Shown here in pieces: positions 12,943-25,935 of a stretch of 64,000 nt of DNA. The translations under genes and the position numbers were made by a program. Origin of the DNA: Zonotrichia leucophrys gambelii. Lineage: Eukaryota; Chordata; Aves; Passeriformes; Passerellidae. The stretch is taken from positions 94,038,912 to 94,102,911 of the forward strand of contig NC_088171.1 in NCBI RefSeq assembly GCF_028769735.1, given 5' to 3'. Position 1 is the stretch's first letter. Every line of letters starts with the position of its first letter. Under the pieces are notes generated by a model, which worked only from the letters and a program-made list of their open reading frames with translations, was not told the origin of the DNA and ran no database searches.

Positions 12943-13268
12943 ACTGAGAAATAATGGCTGCTCAGTTCACTGTTTCCAGCAGCTCCAAACAGCTGGCATT
13001 GCTTCAGTTATAGTGAGCAGGACTTCCTTTCTGTTATGAAGCAAAAGAGCTGTCATATTTTTCTATAAAGAAAAAGAAGATGGGTAAGATATGATTGTTA
13101 TTTGCAAAATTGTGAGAAAGGGCAAGTGACCAACCTTGAGATGCTACAGACCTCACTCTTACCATTTACAAGGTTGCCTGCACAAAGCCTTGCTCAAATC
13201 AGTGGGCCTGAAAAAGGAGCAAAATCACCGCAAGTCTGGTTACATTTTGGGCTCTGTTGATTAAGAGA

Positions 13269-13305
13269 GCTGTAATGTACATTTGATTAAATGGTACATT
13301 ACAGC
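13269..13305 (+). other. Perfect 12-bp inverted repeat forming a compact hairpin
   Basis: The left arm gctgtaatgtac (13269-13280) is the exact reverse complement of gtacattacagc (13294-13305). The 13-nt spacer atttgattaaatg can pair further (attt with aaat), leaving a tiny loop and one bulged G. The total is 37 nt. It is shorter than a typical microRNA precursor, no known family is recognised, and no flanking target-site duplication is evident. Confidence 0.85.
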
Positions 13306-16300
13306 CTCAAAGCTCAGGAAAACCACTAAGTCATCATCCTATCTGTCATTCCTGGGCTGCTTTGAACCCAAGCGTGCCCTGCTTACATGAATTAGAGTTG
13401 ATAGAAAGGACTGACCCGATTTATGAGGGACATGCAACCCACAATACAGAGAGCACAGATTGCTGCAACCACTCCCTCCTCTGTCTCAACATGCCCATTT
13501 TCCTACTGATTCTGGCCTGTGGGCTGTGGAAACAGGAGCTTCTGCACCAATTGTAAAGCTGGTTGAAAATGCGAGCTTCTCTGAAAAAAAGATGTGCACA
13601 TGAACCATTTCTTGGGTTTTCCTCTATCTGGGAGAATCGTTCCAGCTGGGGTCTTCCTCCATGGAGAACTCCTATACCCATTTCAGGCAGCACACAGAAG
13701 CCTTGCCTGGTCAAATTATTTTGCCTATGAAATGTCAGGCTTGACTATAAATAATGACAATAGCATGTCATGATAGCTCTTAACCTGCCAAAAGTAGATT
13801 TCTTAACGTTAAATTAAAATTTAAAAAAATAAGCAGGAATCAAGATGCAGTTTCATTATGTTTGCTTGAACTTTCCTTAATGTTTCAATTCATCAGTAAG
13901 TTCTTTTGATGAATGACAAATTAATCACCATGCTACAAAAATAGTACCATGAGAATCCCGCAGCAAGCAGAAATCTTTCCTTGCAGAATATTTTTCCTCT
14001 GATGCATTGCAGCATTTTTTCTGAACACATACCTGTTACACACCAGCAAAGTGTTTAACTCCTAAAGAAGGTTGTACCCTTATTTACAAATTAAATGTGT
14101 ATTAATTGAAAGCAGTGTCTGACACTGGAAGTAACTAAAGCACTGACAATTTCTAAGAGGTTATCTCAACACCTATTTTTCTGTTACTAATGTAAAAGTC
14201 TTGTTGTTACCATAGAAACTGGCATATCTCTACCTACACTTCTCAAAGAAACACACCAATATACTAATGTTTGTGTGTGTGTGTATCTGTGTGTCCCACC
14301 AAGTGCTTGAAGGTCATCCTGAATCCTGTTAATAAGTGGGGAAAGAAATGAAACAGCATTAAGTGACAGTTTATTGACATCAAGCCTGAAAATCAAACTG
14401 ATATTCAAACCTCACCAGATAAAGTTGTTCTAAAGTTCAGAAAGAGGTCCCTATCCTGCCAGCTGCTTTGTGTTTCCCAAATTCCCTGCACCCATAAAGT
14501 TGCTTTGGGTTGGGATAAACTTATCCTTACAATGAGCATTTCAAAAGATAGTAGTGAAGAAGGGAAGGTTTGGGGTTTTTTTTCCAGAAATGCTCTTCTG
14601 AAAGAAATTTACATTTGCTATTAACAGGTCAGATCAATAATTCACATCGCTGTTTTTAATTTTATGCACAAACATTAGAGTAGTAAATTTTTGTTTATTT
14701 CCTTTTTGATACAGTTTCCACTTTCATTAGAGAAAAGTTAATCCATCACAACCACTCTGTGCTCTGGAAGGAAATTATTTTAGCTGGCAAACGTGAGATA
14801 GTTAAATCAGGTCCCTATCAAATTTTTATTAATTCTATAGTTCTGCTTGTCACTTGGATACCATCTTGACATAAGGGAGAATGCTCAGGTTGTTGCTATG
14901 TAGAGTGCAAAGGAAAACATTTACAGCAGAACCATCAAGTAAATACATACAGTTTCATCTTTAAATATATGTTTGTTTCTTTTCTGTCTCTAATTTTTTA
15001 AAACACATATAGCCTCTGTCTTTACTGTCTCTCCATGTGCCATTTGTATGATCCCCAGATTCTGTTCTATAAAGCACTGGGTTGCTTATGTCAATTTAAA
15101 CATTTTTTGATGAGAGAAAAGAAAGGGAATTTTTATTTTGAGGGCTTACTACTTCCTATATTGAACCAGTGAAGCACCATTATGGCTAGAGTTTGATTAT
15201 AGTCTGGAGTCAGTAAACTTTAAAGATTTTAACAAGCTCTAACTTCCAAGGGTAACTAAAAATTGCATTACAGCATAAAACCTTCTCAGCAACAAATCTG
15301 TCTGAGCATTACAAATGGATTTTTATTTATGAATGTACTTAAGCACATGAAATTCATAAATTTCTCTTCCTCATTAGCTTACAGAGGGATTGCATGTTAT
15401 GGTTTGCTAAGAAATGCAATATTGGCCACATATAAACTAGGCTGACGGAGAAGGAAAAATCAGTCAGAAAAGTTTTTCAGTTGGAGTTTTGAGGAGGCTG
15501 CTGGAATAGAGATCTGAAAGCAACCTTTTTCATCTTTACTAGCAATGAAAGAGGGAAAAATATTGTTCTCAAATGCTGCCTGCAGGACCTTGGTGTGTCT
15601 GTACATAGAACCCTCAGGGATATGCAAGTGGTTAAATATCATAGAATTTTGCAACTATAAAAATGGATTTATATGAAGTTATCAAGGAAACTCAGTTGAG
15701 TTCTGTAGCCCCAGAGCTCAATGGATTTTGATTTTGCTGTTTTCTTTGTTTTTCTTGCAAAGTCTTGTACTTCTTGAGAATCGTGGAAAGGAGAGAAGGA
15801 TGTGAAACGGGTGAGAATAGGGCTGCATGAGACTTACTAATCTCCAAGTGAGGGATTGAAAAGATTTTTTTGTTTAGGTAAAAGCTGAGAACAGCCTGAC
15901 AGACCAACAAAACTAACAAAAAGTCTTGGTCTTGCTGTGGTAAGTGTTGGAGCACCTCATAGTGAGTACTTTCCTAGGATATTCCTAGGGTTCACAGCTG
16001 AGAATGAACTCCAGCTAGGGACTGGAAATGTTTTCTGTATTCTAAAGCTAACTGAAATCTCAAATGCTGTCTCCTTCTTGTATTTAGGATGCAATCTGCA
16101 GCCTGCAGCATCATGCTGCTGAATGAGTAGCAGTCAAGACTTAAAGGTGTCCGAAGGTTATGTATCTGAACTCCAGAAGGTGACCATGGCAGCCTTCAGT
16201 GGGCTGGAGGACTTAGGGAAAAGGAAAAGGGATTTTAGATTAGAAAGTTCTTGAATTCACAACACTCTCTGTAAAGGATATTCTGAACCATTAAGCTGTA

Positions 16301-18985
16301 GATAACAACTGAATAGTTTCCAGTCACTATAATGCAAGAACTCTGACTTGGATATTTTTTAATTCCTTTTAGAATGGCCAATCAATCTAAATTTTAAAAA
16401 AATGTTTTGATGTTGATGAGTTTGTAGCATTCACAGAAAAAACATTAATTAGATTTTTTCCCTGAGTTCTCGTGTGACTATAGGTTTTACATGTAGCAAT
16501 TTGGCTGAAATTTTGGACTCAAAAACTTTCCCGAACACAAACTTACATCCAGTGAAAACACTCAGGTTACACCTTATTTCATGCTTCAACCATGCAAAAC
16601 CATTAAGTCTGCTATAGCGTTTCAGCACAAACCCATAAATCACCTTGAGAGGAGTTGAAAGGCCACAGAATTAGTGACCCTACTCTAAGTTTTGAATTCA
16701 CAGCAAAATTGCTAACCAATTAGCTTTCATCTTGGACTTTTTGTGCAGGTCACCTTAGACATTACCCACGTTCTTTAACTGTATTTCTGCATCTTCCAAT
16801 ATTTAAGAGAAAAAGCTTCGAGTAAACAAATAGGAAATAGGCATACACTGTTTGAAAAGGGCTGTTTGTGATCTGTCAGAAGGTGATTAACCTAAAATTA
16901 AACTAGTAATCCCAAGTTTGTACTATAATTTAGGACACCTCAGTATGAGAAATGAATGAATAATTAAAAAAAATAAATTGTATTTTCTCTTTCAAAGAGT
17001 GTCTTGAATGATTGAATACAGGAGAAGTAGTAACACTCTGGAAACACCCCAGTCTGTTCCACCAGCAATGTCAGAAGGCAGTCAGGTCAGAGAATAGCTC
17101 ACTTGGATGTAGAAGAACAGACTTGTGTTGTGAGCAGCTGAAGATCAATTTCAGCACGTTTGTCTCTGGGGATTGCATTTTTAGCGTGCTAGAATACGTT
17201 ACTCCGAGTGTACGTGCAATTCCAAAATGAGTCACGTTTGTTTCAATACATGTGTGCCATCTTCATGTCATGTGAGCAGCAGCAAACAGGAAAGAAATGC
17301 ACTTTTGCATATGTATGTGTTTGAACATTGTTTAGACATCCTCAGAAATGGAGTATAAAAGCCTCCAAAATATTCTGTTCTACCCCACAAGGAACAGATT
17401 AGAGTTGTTAACTGAATCTGTTCACAGTGAAAACACACACTGTGGATGCCCAGTTGTAAAGACAGAAAGCCTGATTCATTCCTGCTAAACAGAGCTGTGG
17501 AAGAAATCCATGTTGCCGTCCATGTGTGGATAACAACCATTCCCTTATCCCAGCCATCTTGTACTTTGACTGATGGAGATAATATATTTTAGGCATGTCG
17601 TAATGTTGTTGTGGCAGATTGTTGTGGCATAATTAAGTCCCTAAAATTATATGCAAATTTTTGAAGTTGAAGGCAAAAGACCCTGTTTTTACAAGGTTGA
17701 ACCAGGTAGGGAAAGATTCTCCCAGTCAAATAGTATTTGCCTTAACTAGGAAAAATTACTGTTTGCTTAATTTTTTTGCATTTAACTTAAGGCAAATTGT
17801 TGTTAACAGATGCTGGTTGGCTGCAGGATGGCGGCTTGAGAGCGTGTTAGTAAATATTCTTGACAACAAACTTTTTTAACATAGTCAAGAGAAACCTTTA
17901 GTGCAGCCAAAATATCTGCAGAATTCACTCAACATGCTCAGATGTAAGTCATCTTCTGTTTCTTTACAAGCAAAGAAACCACACAGTAAAAAATTCTAAG
18001 CAAAAACAACTGCAAAAAAATCCTTCACAGTGTGCATTTGAATAAATAATGTAATTTTCTCCATAAGATTCAACAGTGGAAAACTGTTGCATAATATTTC
18101 ATCATTTATATGTATTTCATACTTTTTATTTAGTTGCACAAGATTAATCAAACTTCTCAGCAAATGCGTCTATGGGATGGTTAACAAAAATAAATTATTC
18201 TGGTATGATCTGCATGGAATATACCTGCCTTTTTTTGTTGTACTGGTACACCAATTGCTCACCTGGAGAGAGAAATTATTTGCCATCAGGCACATAGTAA
18301 CAGTGACTGAATCATGCTCTACAGCTTTTATGAAACACTATGACCTTGATTTTGGGCATGGGCTTCACCTTGGGAATAGTCCCACAGAAACTGAGGAAAA
18401 CATAAGAAAAGATAGGCAAGTCTGTACAGTGCCAATGTAAATTAAATGAATTATTGCAGACTTATGAGAAACTCTGTGTTTCATAGCTATTAACATAAGC
18501 ATTACCAGCACTTTGTCTGTATGTCCAGATATGCATTTAAAAGACTTTCTGGTAGCAGAATATTATATGTCTTCAATGTGTGTCCACTGATATCTTAGCT
18601 GGAGATTTTAAGAAATGCCACTGAATCTCCTTGGGATTTGCATTCCTAAATTCTAAAGTACAGACTAATTTTAGAGTACAGAATTGAAAATCGTCATTAT
18701 CTTTTAACTAAAGACAGAAATTAAAATTTCCAGCTTACCTTATTGCTCCTAAATGTGTGTCAGGAAAGGTGGCTGCACCTTTTCCATATTTAGTTGAGTA
18801 ATCTAAAGTTTGCAATCAAGGGCTTAAAAAATGATCCATATTGCTAATGCTTTTAGGACACGAAAACAGTGTCTGCAGCATTGTACAGAAGGCTATCTGA
18901 TCAGCGGAGTGTTGAAAATGTGTGCATAACAGTAAATTTCTCAGGAAATCTATCCAAGGTAGAGGGAACAAATAACGCAGTGTGA
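13306..18985. other. Unique non-coding DNA, AT-rich
   Basis: No gene is supported. A short TG-rich microsatellite lies at about 14270-14293. Octamer motifs (ATGCAAAT or its complement) occur at 17651-17658 and 18636-18643, at a frequency not clearly above chance for such composition. Open frames of up to 117 codons (18087-18440) start at non-ATG codons and have no recognisable domain. Confidence 0.6.
14270..14293 (+). repeat. Short (TG)n microsatellite, interrupted
   Basis: Repeated TG units from tgtttgtgtgtg onward are broken by atc before a final tgtgtgt. It is a simple sequence repeat. Confidence 0.8.
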
Positions 18986-18989
18986 TGAG

Positions 18990-19047
18990 TCACTAACAAA
19001 TGTTTTAGCAGAGGTGAAACTGCATTATGCCAGCATTTTGTTAGTGA
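18990..19047 (+). other. Inverted repeat with 13-14 nt arms and a 31-nt loop
   Basis: The left arm tcactaacaaatg (18990-19002) pairs with cattttgttagtga (19034-19047) with a single extra base as a bulge. The arms and loop together make a hairpin of about 58 nt. A TGAGTCA (AP-1 type) motif overlaps the left edge at 18986-18992. The structure could be a small RNA hairpin or chance; no known microRNA is recognised. Confidence 0.7.
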
Positions 19048-19085
19048 GAGTGGTGCATCTTCATTTTGTGCTTATTCTGCAGCGC

Positions 19086-19107
19086 TAGTGGAAAAATATT
19101 TCCACTA
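19086..19107 (+). other. Perfect 9-bp inverted repeat with 4-nt loop
   Basis: tagtggaaa (19086-19094) is followed by aata and then tttccacta (19099-19107), an exact reverse complement. It lies 38 bp after the previous inverted repeat, in a stretch with otherwise complex, non-repetitive sequence. Confidence 0.85.
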
Positions 19108-19110
19108 CAG

Positions 19111-21965
19111 GGGCAGTGAGCATATGTAATGCAAACATTTTGACAGTGAATGTAAACAGCTTTCCTGCATTTTAAACCATTAAATCAAGGACACAAATTT
19201 CCATGGTTTTGCAGATTGTAATCTTCGCTGACTATAGAGAAGATGGTGTTGCATCTGTTTTGTGTTTATAATTGCATGCTATGTTGTGCCACTGTGGCTG
19301 AATTTTAATAAACGTGGGGGTTATTAATTGTTATGGATCCTGGGGTCTCACTTGTAACTGTGGTGCAAGATCCAATGATACATTACAGACAAAATGTTTT
19401 AAAAGAAATAAACAGTGATTGGGATGACTCAAATATTGCTCTTGCTTGCTCATCTGCTAGAAAAGTACAACAGCCTGCCCCCATTTGATTTCTGACTTCT
19501 TGCTTTCCAGTTTCAGTCAGTTGACTTAAACTCTGTGTTTTTGGCTTGCTGCATGAACAGGAGCCTCAGGGGAGTACTCTCCATCAGGCTGCTCTATCTA
19601 GGTTTCTTTCACTACTTCTGTCATTGGAAAGCATGCAGGGTCTGTCCAAAAATGATTTTCCCAGCTTTCTTCTCCATCTCTCCACCCTGTCCCAAAATAG
19701 TTCTGCAGGGAAAATGAAAGTCTCATTGAGCCGACACAGAAAGCACGTGTCAGGATGGGCTCTGTATGCCAGGGAACAGTGCCCCAGGGAAAGAAGTAGC
19801 CACAGACTTGTGGGTCAGGAGGATTTTTGTGGAGGAGGAAAAGCTAAAAAATTGAGTTACCAACAACAGGGCAAATGATTTGTGAAAGAAGTAATTTGAC
19901 TCTCTCGGCTTAAAGGAAAAGTTTTCTTTTCTAATAAATTATTTCTCCCCTTGGTGAGTAAATCATTTTCCCTTCCTAATACACTTAATTTGCTATTCCC
20001 TTTAATTATTGCTTGTCCAGGTGGATCTTAAAGGCTCCAACTTAAAAGGAGTCTAACCTAACCTTGGCAAAAAGCCACCCCCTGCCACATCATTAACTGA
20101 AAGACAATCATACTCTGTCTTGCCTTAAAATAATACAGGCAGAGTTCAAAATGCTGCAGTAAGTGTTTTTCTCAAGGCAATATCTTGCATTAATAGGAAA
20201 GACTGTGGTGGGGGTTGTGTCAGGCCCATCAGACCCTTCTTAAATTAAATGACAGTATATTAATATCAGAGTTTGTGTCCCTTGGATAATGTAGTTTCAC
20301 AGAGATGCAGGGGATGGTGTTTCTTAGAGGAAAATTGCCTTTGCACTGTCATTACCTGGCTTTAACACTAACCTGTTACAATATAGTATTGTAACTGAGT
20401 TCCCATGGGAAGAAAAAAATTGCAAACATAGTTTTTATGGAAAGAAAAAAGGGGTTTTTTCCATCCTGAGCCTAAAAGTATTGAGCTGTGATTATCTTAA
20501 AACCCTGTTTCTATCTCAGTATATGGGTTGCAAACTTGTACATTGGATTTCTAAATCAGCTGTGCAGCACTGTAGAACATCTACTGAATACTTTGACTCT
20601 CAGCTGTCTTGTCCTGGAGTTTTACAGTTATTTCCAGCAGCATATGATATGTTCCTTGGATCTTTGTATCTTGTGGGAAGGAAATGAGAGAGAATGGGTG
20701 AAGAGAAAAAGAACAACTAGAGAGAAGCAAGTCTTACCTTTGTTTTCAGATATGGTTTACAAACCGAGACATCCCAAAATCCCAGGTTTCCTGATCCCTC
20801 TCTGCATGCTTGCCACAAAAACCAATGGCTCTGTCTGCTGTAAAATACCTGATGGGTCTACAGCTTTTAGAAAATGCTCCTCCTCAAAGCATTTAATCTT
20901 TGTAGGAACACAGCCACTGTATTCCCCTTCTCTCCTGAAAATGTGTTTGGGAGCTCAGGTTTGAAGGAGCCTGGCATGCTGATTCCCAGAGACACATCAA
21001 TGGAGCAGCAGTGGAGCAGTGGGAGCTCCCAGCCCAGGAGAATGTTTGGCTCTCTAAGGCACAGACTGCAGAATGATTCTGCATTTTAAAACACCAATTA
21101 TCAACTGTCAGAAGAAGAATATGAAGGATAAGGTGTCTTGCAAGATGCAGTTGGAGTCATTCTGATTATGCCAGTGCCTTGGGAGAGTGCTTGGGGCACT
21201 GAAGAAAAACTTCTCAGACAGAGAATGCAGCTGGTCAGTGTTGTGGAACACCACTGATCTACCACTGAAGAAGGGAGCAAGCATCCCAGTGCTGGGGTCT
21301 CTGTGCCATGCCAGCCTTGTGGTGGCACAGGAAGGGTGCTGCTGGGTGACACTGGTAAGGGCCAAATTCCTATTTATGCCTTATCAGATTAGGATCAATC
21401 TTGCAAACTGCAAGTCTGCACTCTAGCTGCTGTGCTATGTCCAGGGAATACTTAATTTTTTTTATTCTTACAGCACTGGAAGAATATTACTAATTACTCA
21501 CAATGCAACAGAATTTCTGTTTGAGCACATGCTAGAGTCAGAAAAAAGGAAATATGAGAAGTCTTTCTTTTTAAATGTTTATTAGGATCCTCTAGTTCTC
21601 TGCAATTTTAGAAGACCAGCATTTTGACCAATTGCTATGGTAAGGATATAATTTTGTCTGCCTGTCCTTACTCATTCAGACTTTTTTGAAATAGCCAGCT
21701 AACCAGCCTCATGTAGAAGTTTCTTTACTCACCAGATTTAGTGACATTAAGCTTGCCTTCTACTCTTATTTTTTATTCCAGGTTTCAAATCCTTCATGTG
21801 AGTGAGATTTAAATTTGACTTAATGAAAAATTAATCTCCTGTGTTAACCAAAACTGTCAAAGAAATTAAAAAGAAGTGCAATTATGCAAAGATTTCATGA
21901 GAAGGGAAGTGGAAATCAATTCCTAAACACAACAAGGTGCAGTGGCAGTAGCACCACTACAGAAG
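19111..21965. other. Unique non-coding DNA
   Basis: No gene or repeat family is recognised. A GC-richer patch at about 20750-21360 keeps several overlapping frames open on both strands (up to 158 codons, non-ATG start), without domain signatures. I regard it as composition-driven. Confidence 0.55.
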
Positions 21966-22028
21966 TGTGTTTGTGTGTGTGTGCGTGTGTGTGTGTATCT
22001 ATCTATCTATCTATATATAGATACACAC
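21966..22028 (+). repeat. Compound microsatellite (TG)n(TATC)n with self-complementary end
   Basis: A TG tract with one cg interruption (about 21966-21996) passes into TATC units (about 21996-22012) and then tatatagatacacac. The segment gtgtgtatctat (21991-22002) is the exact reverse complement of atagatacacac (22017-22028), so the repeat can fold on itself with a 14-nt loop. It is likely polymorphic between individuals. Confidence 0.92.
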
Positions 22029-22215
22029 CTGTTACTATATCCACTTAATGGACTAAGCTGAGATGATAAGACTCTTTCCTGATGACTTTTGTGTCCCAGC
22101 TATTCACAATTGCAGAATTTGCTTTGGAAGAAACTGCAGCTAGTGTGAACTGCATGTATTGATGGCCAGCCTGGTGCCACATCACACCCAGAGCCCACAG
22201 TACAGCACAGACCAC

Positions 22216-22270
22216 TGAATCATAGAATGGTTTGGGTTTGAAGGGGACCTTGAAGATCATCTAGTTCAAT
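22216..22270 (-). mobile_element. CR1 LINE 3' tail fragment
   Basis: On the + strand it reads gaatcatagaatggtttggg followed by aaggggaccttgaagatcatctagttcaa. This is the reverse complement of the classic avian CR1 3' end, in which a segment ending in TTCCAACCCAAACCATTCT is followed by ATGATTCT. Only about 55 bp remain, with no coding sequence. It lies about 190 bp beyond the compound microsatellite. Confidence 0.87.
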
Positions 22271-22759
22271 CACTCACAGAATCATGGGATTTGGTCAAAA
22301 CACTGTATTTCTGCAATTGCATTTCCAGGAAACATGAGGGAAGAAAAAAGATAACAGTGAATAATTCATCATTCTTTAAATAAAACTGTCCTCTACAGGT
22401 TACTTATATAGGGTTTAGCTGGGCTCATTGGTGAATGGCTGGCTCAGTGCATGCTTTTGCCTGTCACTGTTCACTGACCTCAAAACTAATTAGATCTCCT
22501 CACTGGGACAGTGTTCACTGATCAGGGAGTCATTATAAGGTGCCATAAATGTAGCAGAATGTGTCCCTGGAATCTGCTTGATACTTCTGAAACATAGAAG
22601 ACCCCTGCTATAAAATAGGAGTATTACACAAAATTTAACAGATTTATCCTTAAAATATCATGAAATATATGACATTAATCTCTGAAATTAAATCTTTCAT
22701 TTTCACATGGGGAAGTTGGGCTGTATTATAATGGGATTGTTCCACTTGTGTGTCTTGAG

Positions 22760-23900
22760 GCAGGAATATGCCCAGTCCAGGAACACACTATGGCCTCTTA
22801 AAGCATCTCCATACTCTTCTTGTTGCATCCACCCTCCTTCTTCAGATCTACCACAGACTCCTCCTGTCAAGCTCCTGTCAGGACCCTTCCAGCATCTGCC
22901 TATTGCAGCATCACTGTTGCCCTTGCCTCCGCAGGGAATTGTCCATAGGACCACGGAACAACAGGAGGAGAAGGCGCATGGCGGGTCAGGGCTGGGTGTG
23001 TGGGCTTTGCCTTCCTCACTGCCCCTCATCAGCTGACTGTGCTTGTGCCTGGAGCAGGACAACCAGCACCTGGTGTTGCAGGCTTGGCTCTCTTGGAAGC
23101 AGAAAGCCTGGCAGCCCCTGTGGGCTCTTTTCATTTTCCTGGCAAATTATCTGGAGGCCTGGAGACCCTGTGGATGAGGCCTACAGAGCAGCAGGGCCCA
23201 CAGCACCCAGGTGGGAGGAAGAGTCTTTCTGGTTTCACTGGTGCAGGAGCAGGTGGCAGAGGGGCACTGAAGTCAGAGCTCAGAGGACAAGGTCCTGCCC
23301 TCAGGGCACTTACTCAGGGTCCCTCAGTCAGGCTGAGGAGCTCAGCTCAGTGACACAACATTAATCCCTGAGAGAACCAAACTGTCTTTGTTCTCTTCTT
23401 CACGTGGGCTGGGAAAAGGGATCAGGACCCCACAGACCAACAGCTTTTAGAGCTCCCAAAACTATCTGGAATTCCCCAGAACCTCACTGGGCTTGCTCTC
23501 CTGATCCATCCTGCTGATCTGAAACTAAATACCAGGTGGGGAACACATTTCATGCACCTCAACAAAAAGCAAATCAAAGTCCCTGCCAACATCACCCAAA
23601 GCAGAGCAAGAGCATTTGGCTTGAAGCAACGCCCCCAGAGGCCATCAAAGAAATCCTTGCCCCTCTTTCTCCTCCCTCTCTGAATTTTGGGGGCCTTGAA
23701 GGGGTGGTGGGGAGCTGTGAGTGACCCCCAGCAAGCCAGTGGCTTTGTTTTAAGGGAGACAGGCCAGGGAGTCAGGGGGCTGGGGTGGGAGCTTCCCGAG
23801 GCACCTCTTGCAGCATCCAGGGTGCCTGTCTGCTCAGCTCTGTTCTCCTGCCTGGCTCAGGGAAATGAAAAACTCACAGCAGGATGGCCTGGGTAAAGTA
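22760..23900. other. GC-rich, CpG-poor block without recognisable content
   Basis: This block stands out from the AT-rich surroundings. CpG dinucleotides are few, so it does not look like a promoter CpG island. Overlapping open frames on both strands (for example + 22768-23364 and - 22703-23134) follow from low stop-codon density. Their translations are rich in Ser, Cys, Gly and Arg without motifs. It could be an old, unrecognised retroelement or simply local GC enrichment. Confidence 0.4.
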
Positions 23901-25935
23901 ACACAGACAAGCTGACCACCAAAATGGTTTTGCTTAATCCAAAACACAGCTGGGCACTACCTTGCTTGCAGGGGAGCTGCTACAGCTGCCATTCTAAGGA
24001 AAAAAAATCCCAAATTTCATCCTTTTTGAGCTCTGCCAAAACACAGCCCTCCGCTGCTAGTTCTGTCCTTCTTCCATGCCTTTAAAATATGTGTCCACAA
24101 GAAAAAGGGAAAAAGTGAAAAAAGAAGCCAGCATCAGACTTTTCTGCTCTTAGGCTCCTTAGGGTTTTCAGAGTTAACAGTTTCCTTGAGGAGAAAAATA
24201 GTTAATGTGTCAAAAATGCCAGGTTCCTGGCTTGGAGCAGGACTTACCGACTTCACTTGCTAGCTGTGTCAGGGTTTGTCTGCCAATTAAACCTCTCCTA
24301 ATGAGAAATAAACCATTCTTTAATGAGTAAACATCTGTTTAGAATATGGTGTTCTCCTTCCTCCTAAAAAGCAGCATCACAGGAATAGCTATTTTTAATG
24401 CTGATGGTTTTTAGCTGCAATAAAAAGTCCTCCCTTTTGCAGTATTTAGAAAGAATTGATGTTTGCATAACAAATTAAAGAAACTCAGACTGGGAATGCA
24501 CACATCTGCAGGATGTCCTCGAGGCACTAACCTTACCCAAGAACACAAAGTCCTTGTTATGATATGCAAACTAATGAATCAGTTGAAGGAAGCATTTATA
24601 TTTTGACAGTGTTTTAACTTTCACTGCCTCAAATTAGCTGTGACTGTGGCTGCGACTCTGTAAGATTCTGTGAACTTTCCAGCTAAAATTAGTCTTTCTA
24701 CTTCTAGTAATTATCACAGAGGAAATAATTTGCTGGAAAAGCAATAATTGATCAGAAGCTAGCCCCTTGCACATTTTGATATTTGGAGAAAACATGTTTC
24801 AGATCATAACTGTGCTTTTGCTCTTTTGCATGGGATGTGGTAAACTTATACTGATCTCAGCTTGTTTAAAAATAAAATTAAACCATGGTCAAGTAACAGC
24901 ACTGACTGTGTGTGGAGAGGCACTCATACAATGTGGATTTTTTTATATTATTCCATGAACAGTTCAAGTAGCTTCATATCTGAAACATTCCACAGGTTGT
25001 GGCTTATTATCTTCTATTAAAACAATGCCTTGTTGGTTGACATTGTTCTGTCAGAGTGGATTTTTAAGAGCCTGGAAAGTCAATTTATTGGCATTTTTGA
25101 CTAACATTTATTAATGTCTGTATAAGGCATTTTGTGCAGTGCTTCCTTAGAGCATCTTTAATTTTCCAAACGTCAAGGTCCTTTTTTCTTCTGCCTGGAT
25201 CTGTGCTCCAAGATTAGTTTGAAAAGCATTTAATTGGTAATAGCTCTTCTGGTTTTTTGGAGTTTTATTTCAGCTTTTTTTCCTTTTTTGTTTTTATATA
25301 ACTTGGGCTTTGACATTGATTTGCCAAACTCAAAGCTTTACTCCTGCTCAGGTTGGAGGAAAAGGGTATTATGGGGCTTTCTTTACTCGTATCACATGGG
25401 AGCTCAGATTTGAGCTTGTGCTGCAGTTGTCCTGGCTGTCTCCAGCACGCAGAAATATTTGAGTTGCAGTATGCTTTGTGAAAACATGTCTGCAGCACAC
25501 TCCCAGGTGTAATTTTATTCCAGCTGCCTGAGACAGAAGTTCTTTGCCTGTTTTGGTTCCTATCCTCTCTGGCACAATGTCTTGGGAGCCAAAAGCTGTG
25601 CTGCAGTGCCAGAGCCCTCCGGAGTCAGAGGGGGCTTGTTTGCATTGCAGGATGAGCACAGGGGGCTGCACCCCTCTGTGGGAAGGGGAACGTGCCCTGG
25701 GCCATTTACGTGTGCATCTAGCCATGCTGGAGATATTATTTAAAAGAACAGTGTGTATCTCATTCAAAGTACACAAACACTGCTGACAAGGTCAGCGTCT
25801 AGAAGGATTAGCTGTCGTGTAAAGGCCAATCATGTAAATAAAGCTCCTCAGGAGTCGCATTAACTTGCCTTGTAGCACATAGATTTGTTTAGTACCTTTC
25901 TTCATCTCTTTATTTTGCAAGTAAGCCCTTTTATT

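Larger units (their letters stand above)
9321..13268. other. Unique non-coding DNA with a short tandem duplication
   Basis: No gene is supported. Visible items are an A17 run (10076-10092), a 34-bp tandem duplication (10538-10605), a locally GC-richer patch at about 10500-11030 where several frames stay open on both strands, and a T16 run (12927-12942). The open frames in the patch overlap each other on both strands and show no domain, which argues for composition rather than coding. Confidence 0.6.

Noticed and set aside
15631..15650. Possible CR1 tail (atcatagaatttt)
   Set aside because: The match is a dozen bases and the adjoining CR1 wording is absent.
22768..23364. 198-codon open frame, the longest in the window
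   Set aside because: It starts at a non-ATG codon, overlaps other open frames on both strands in a GC-rich block, and shows no domain or splice support.
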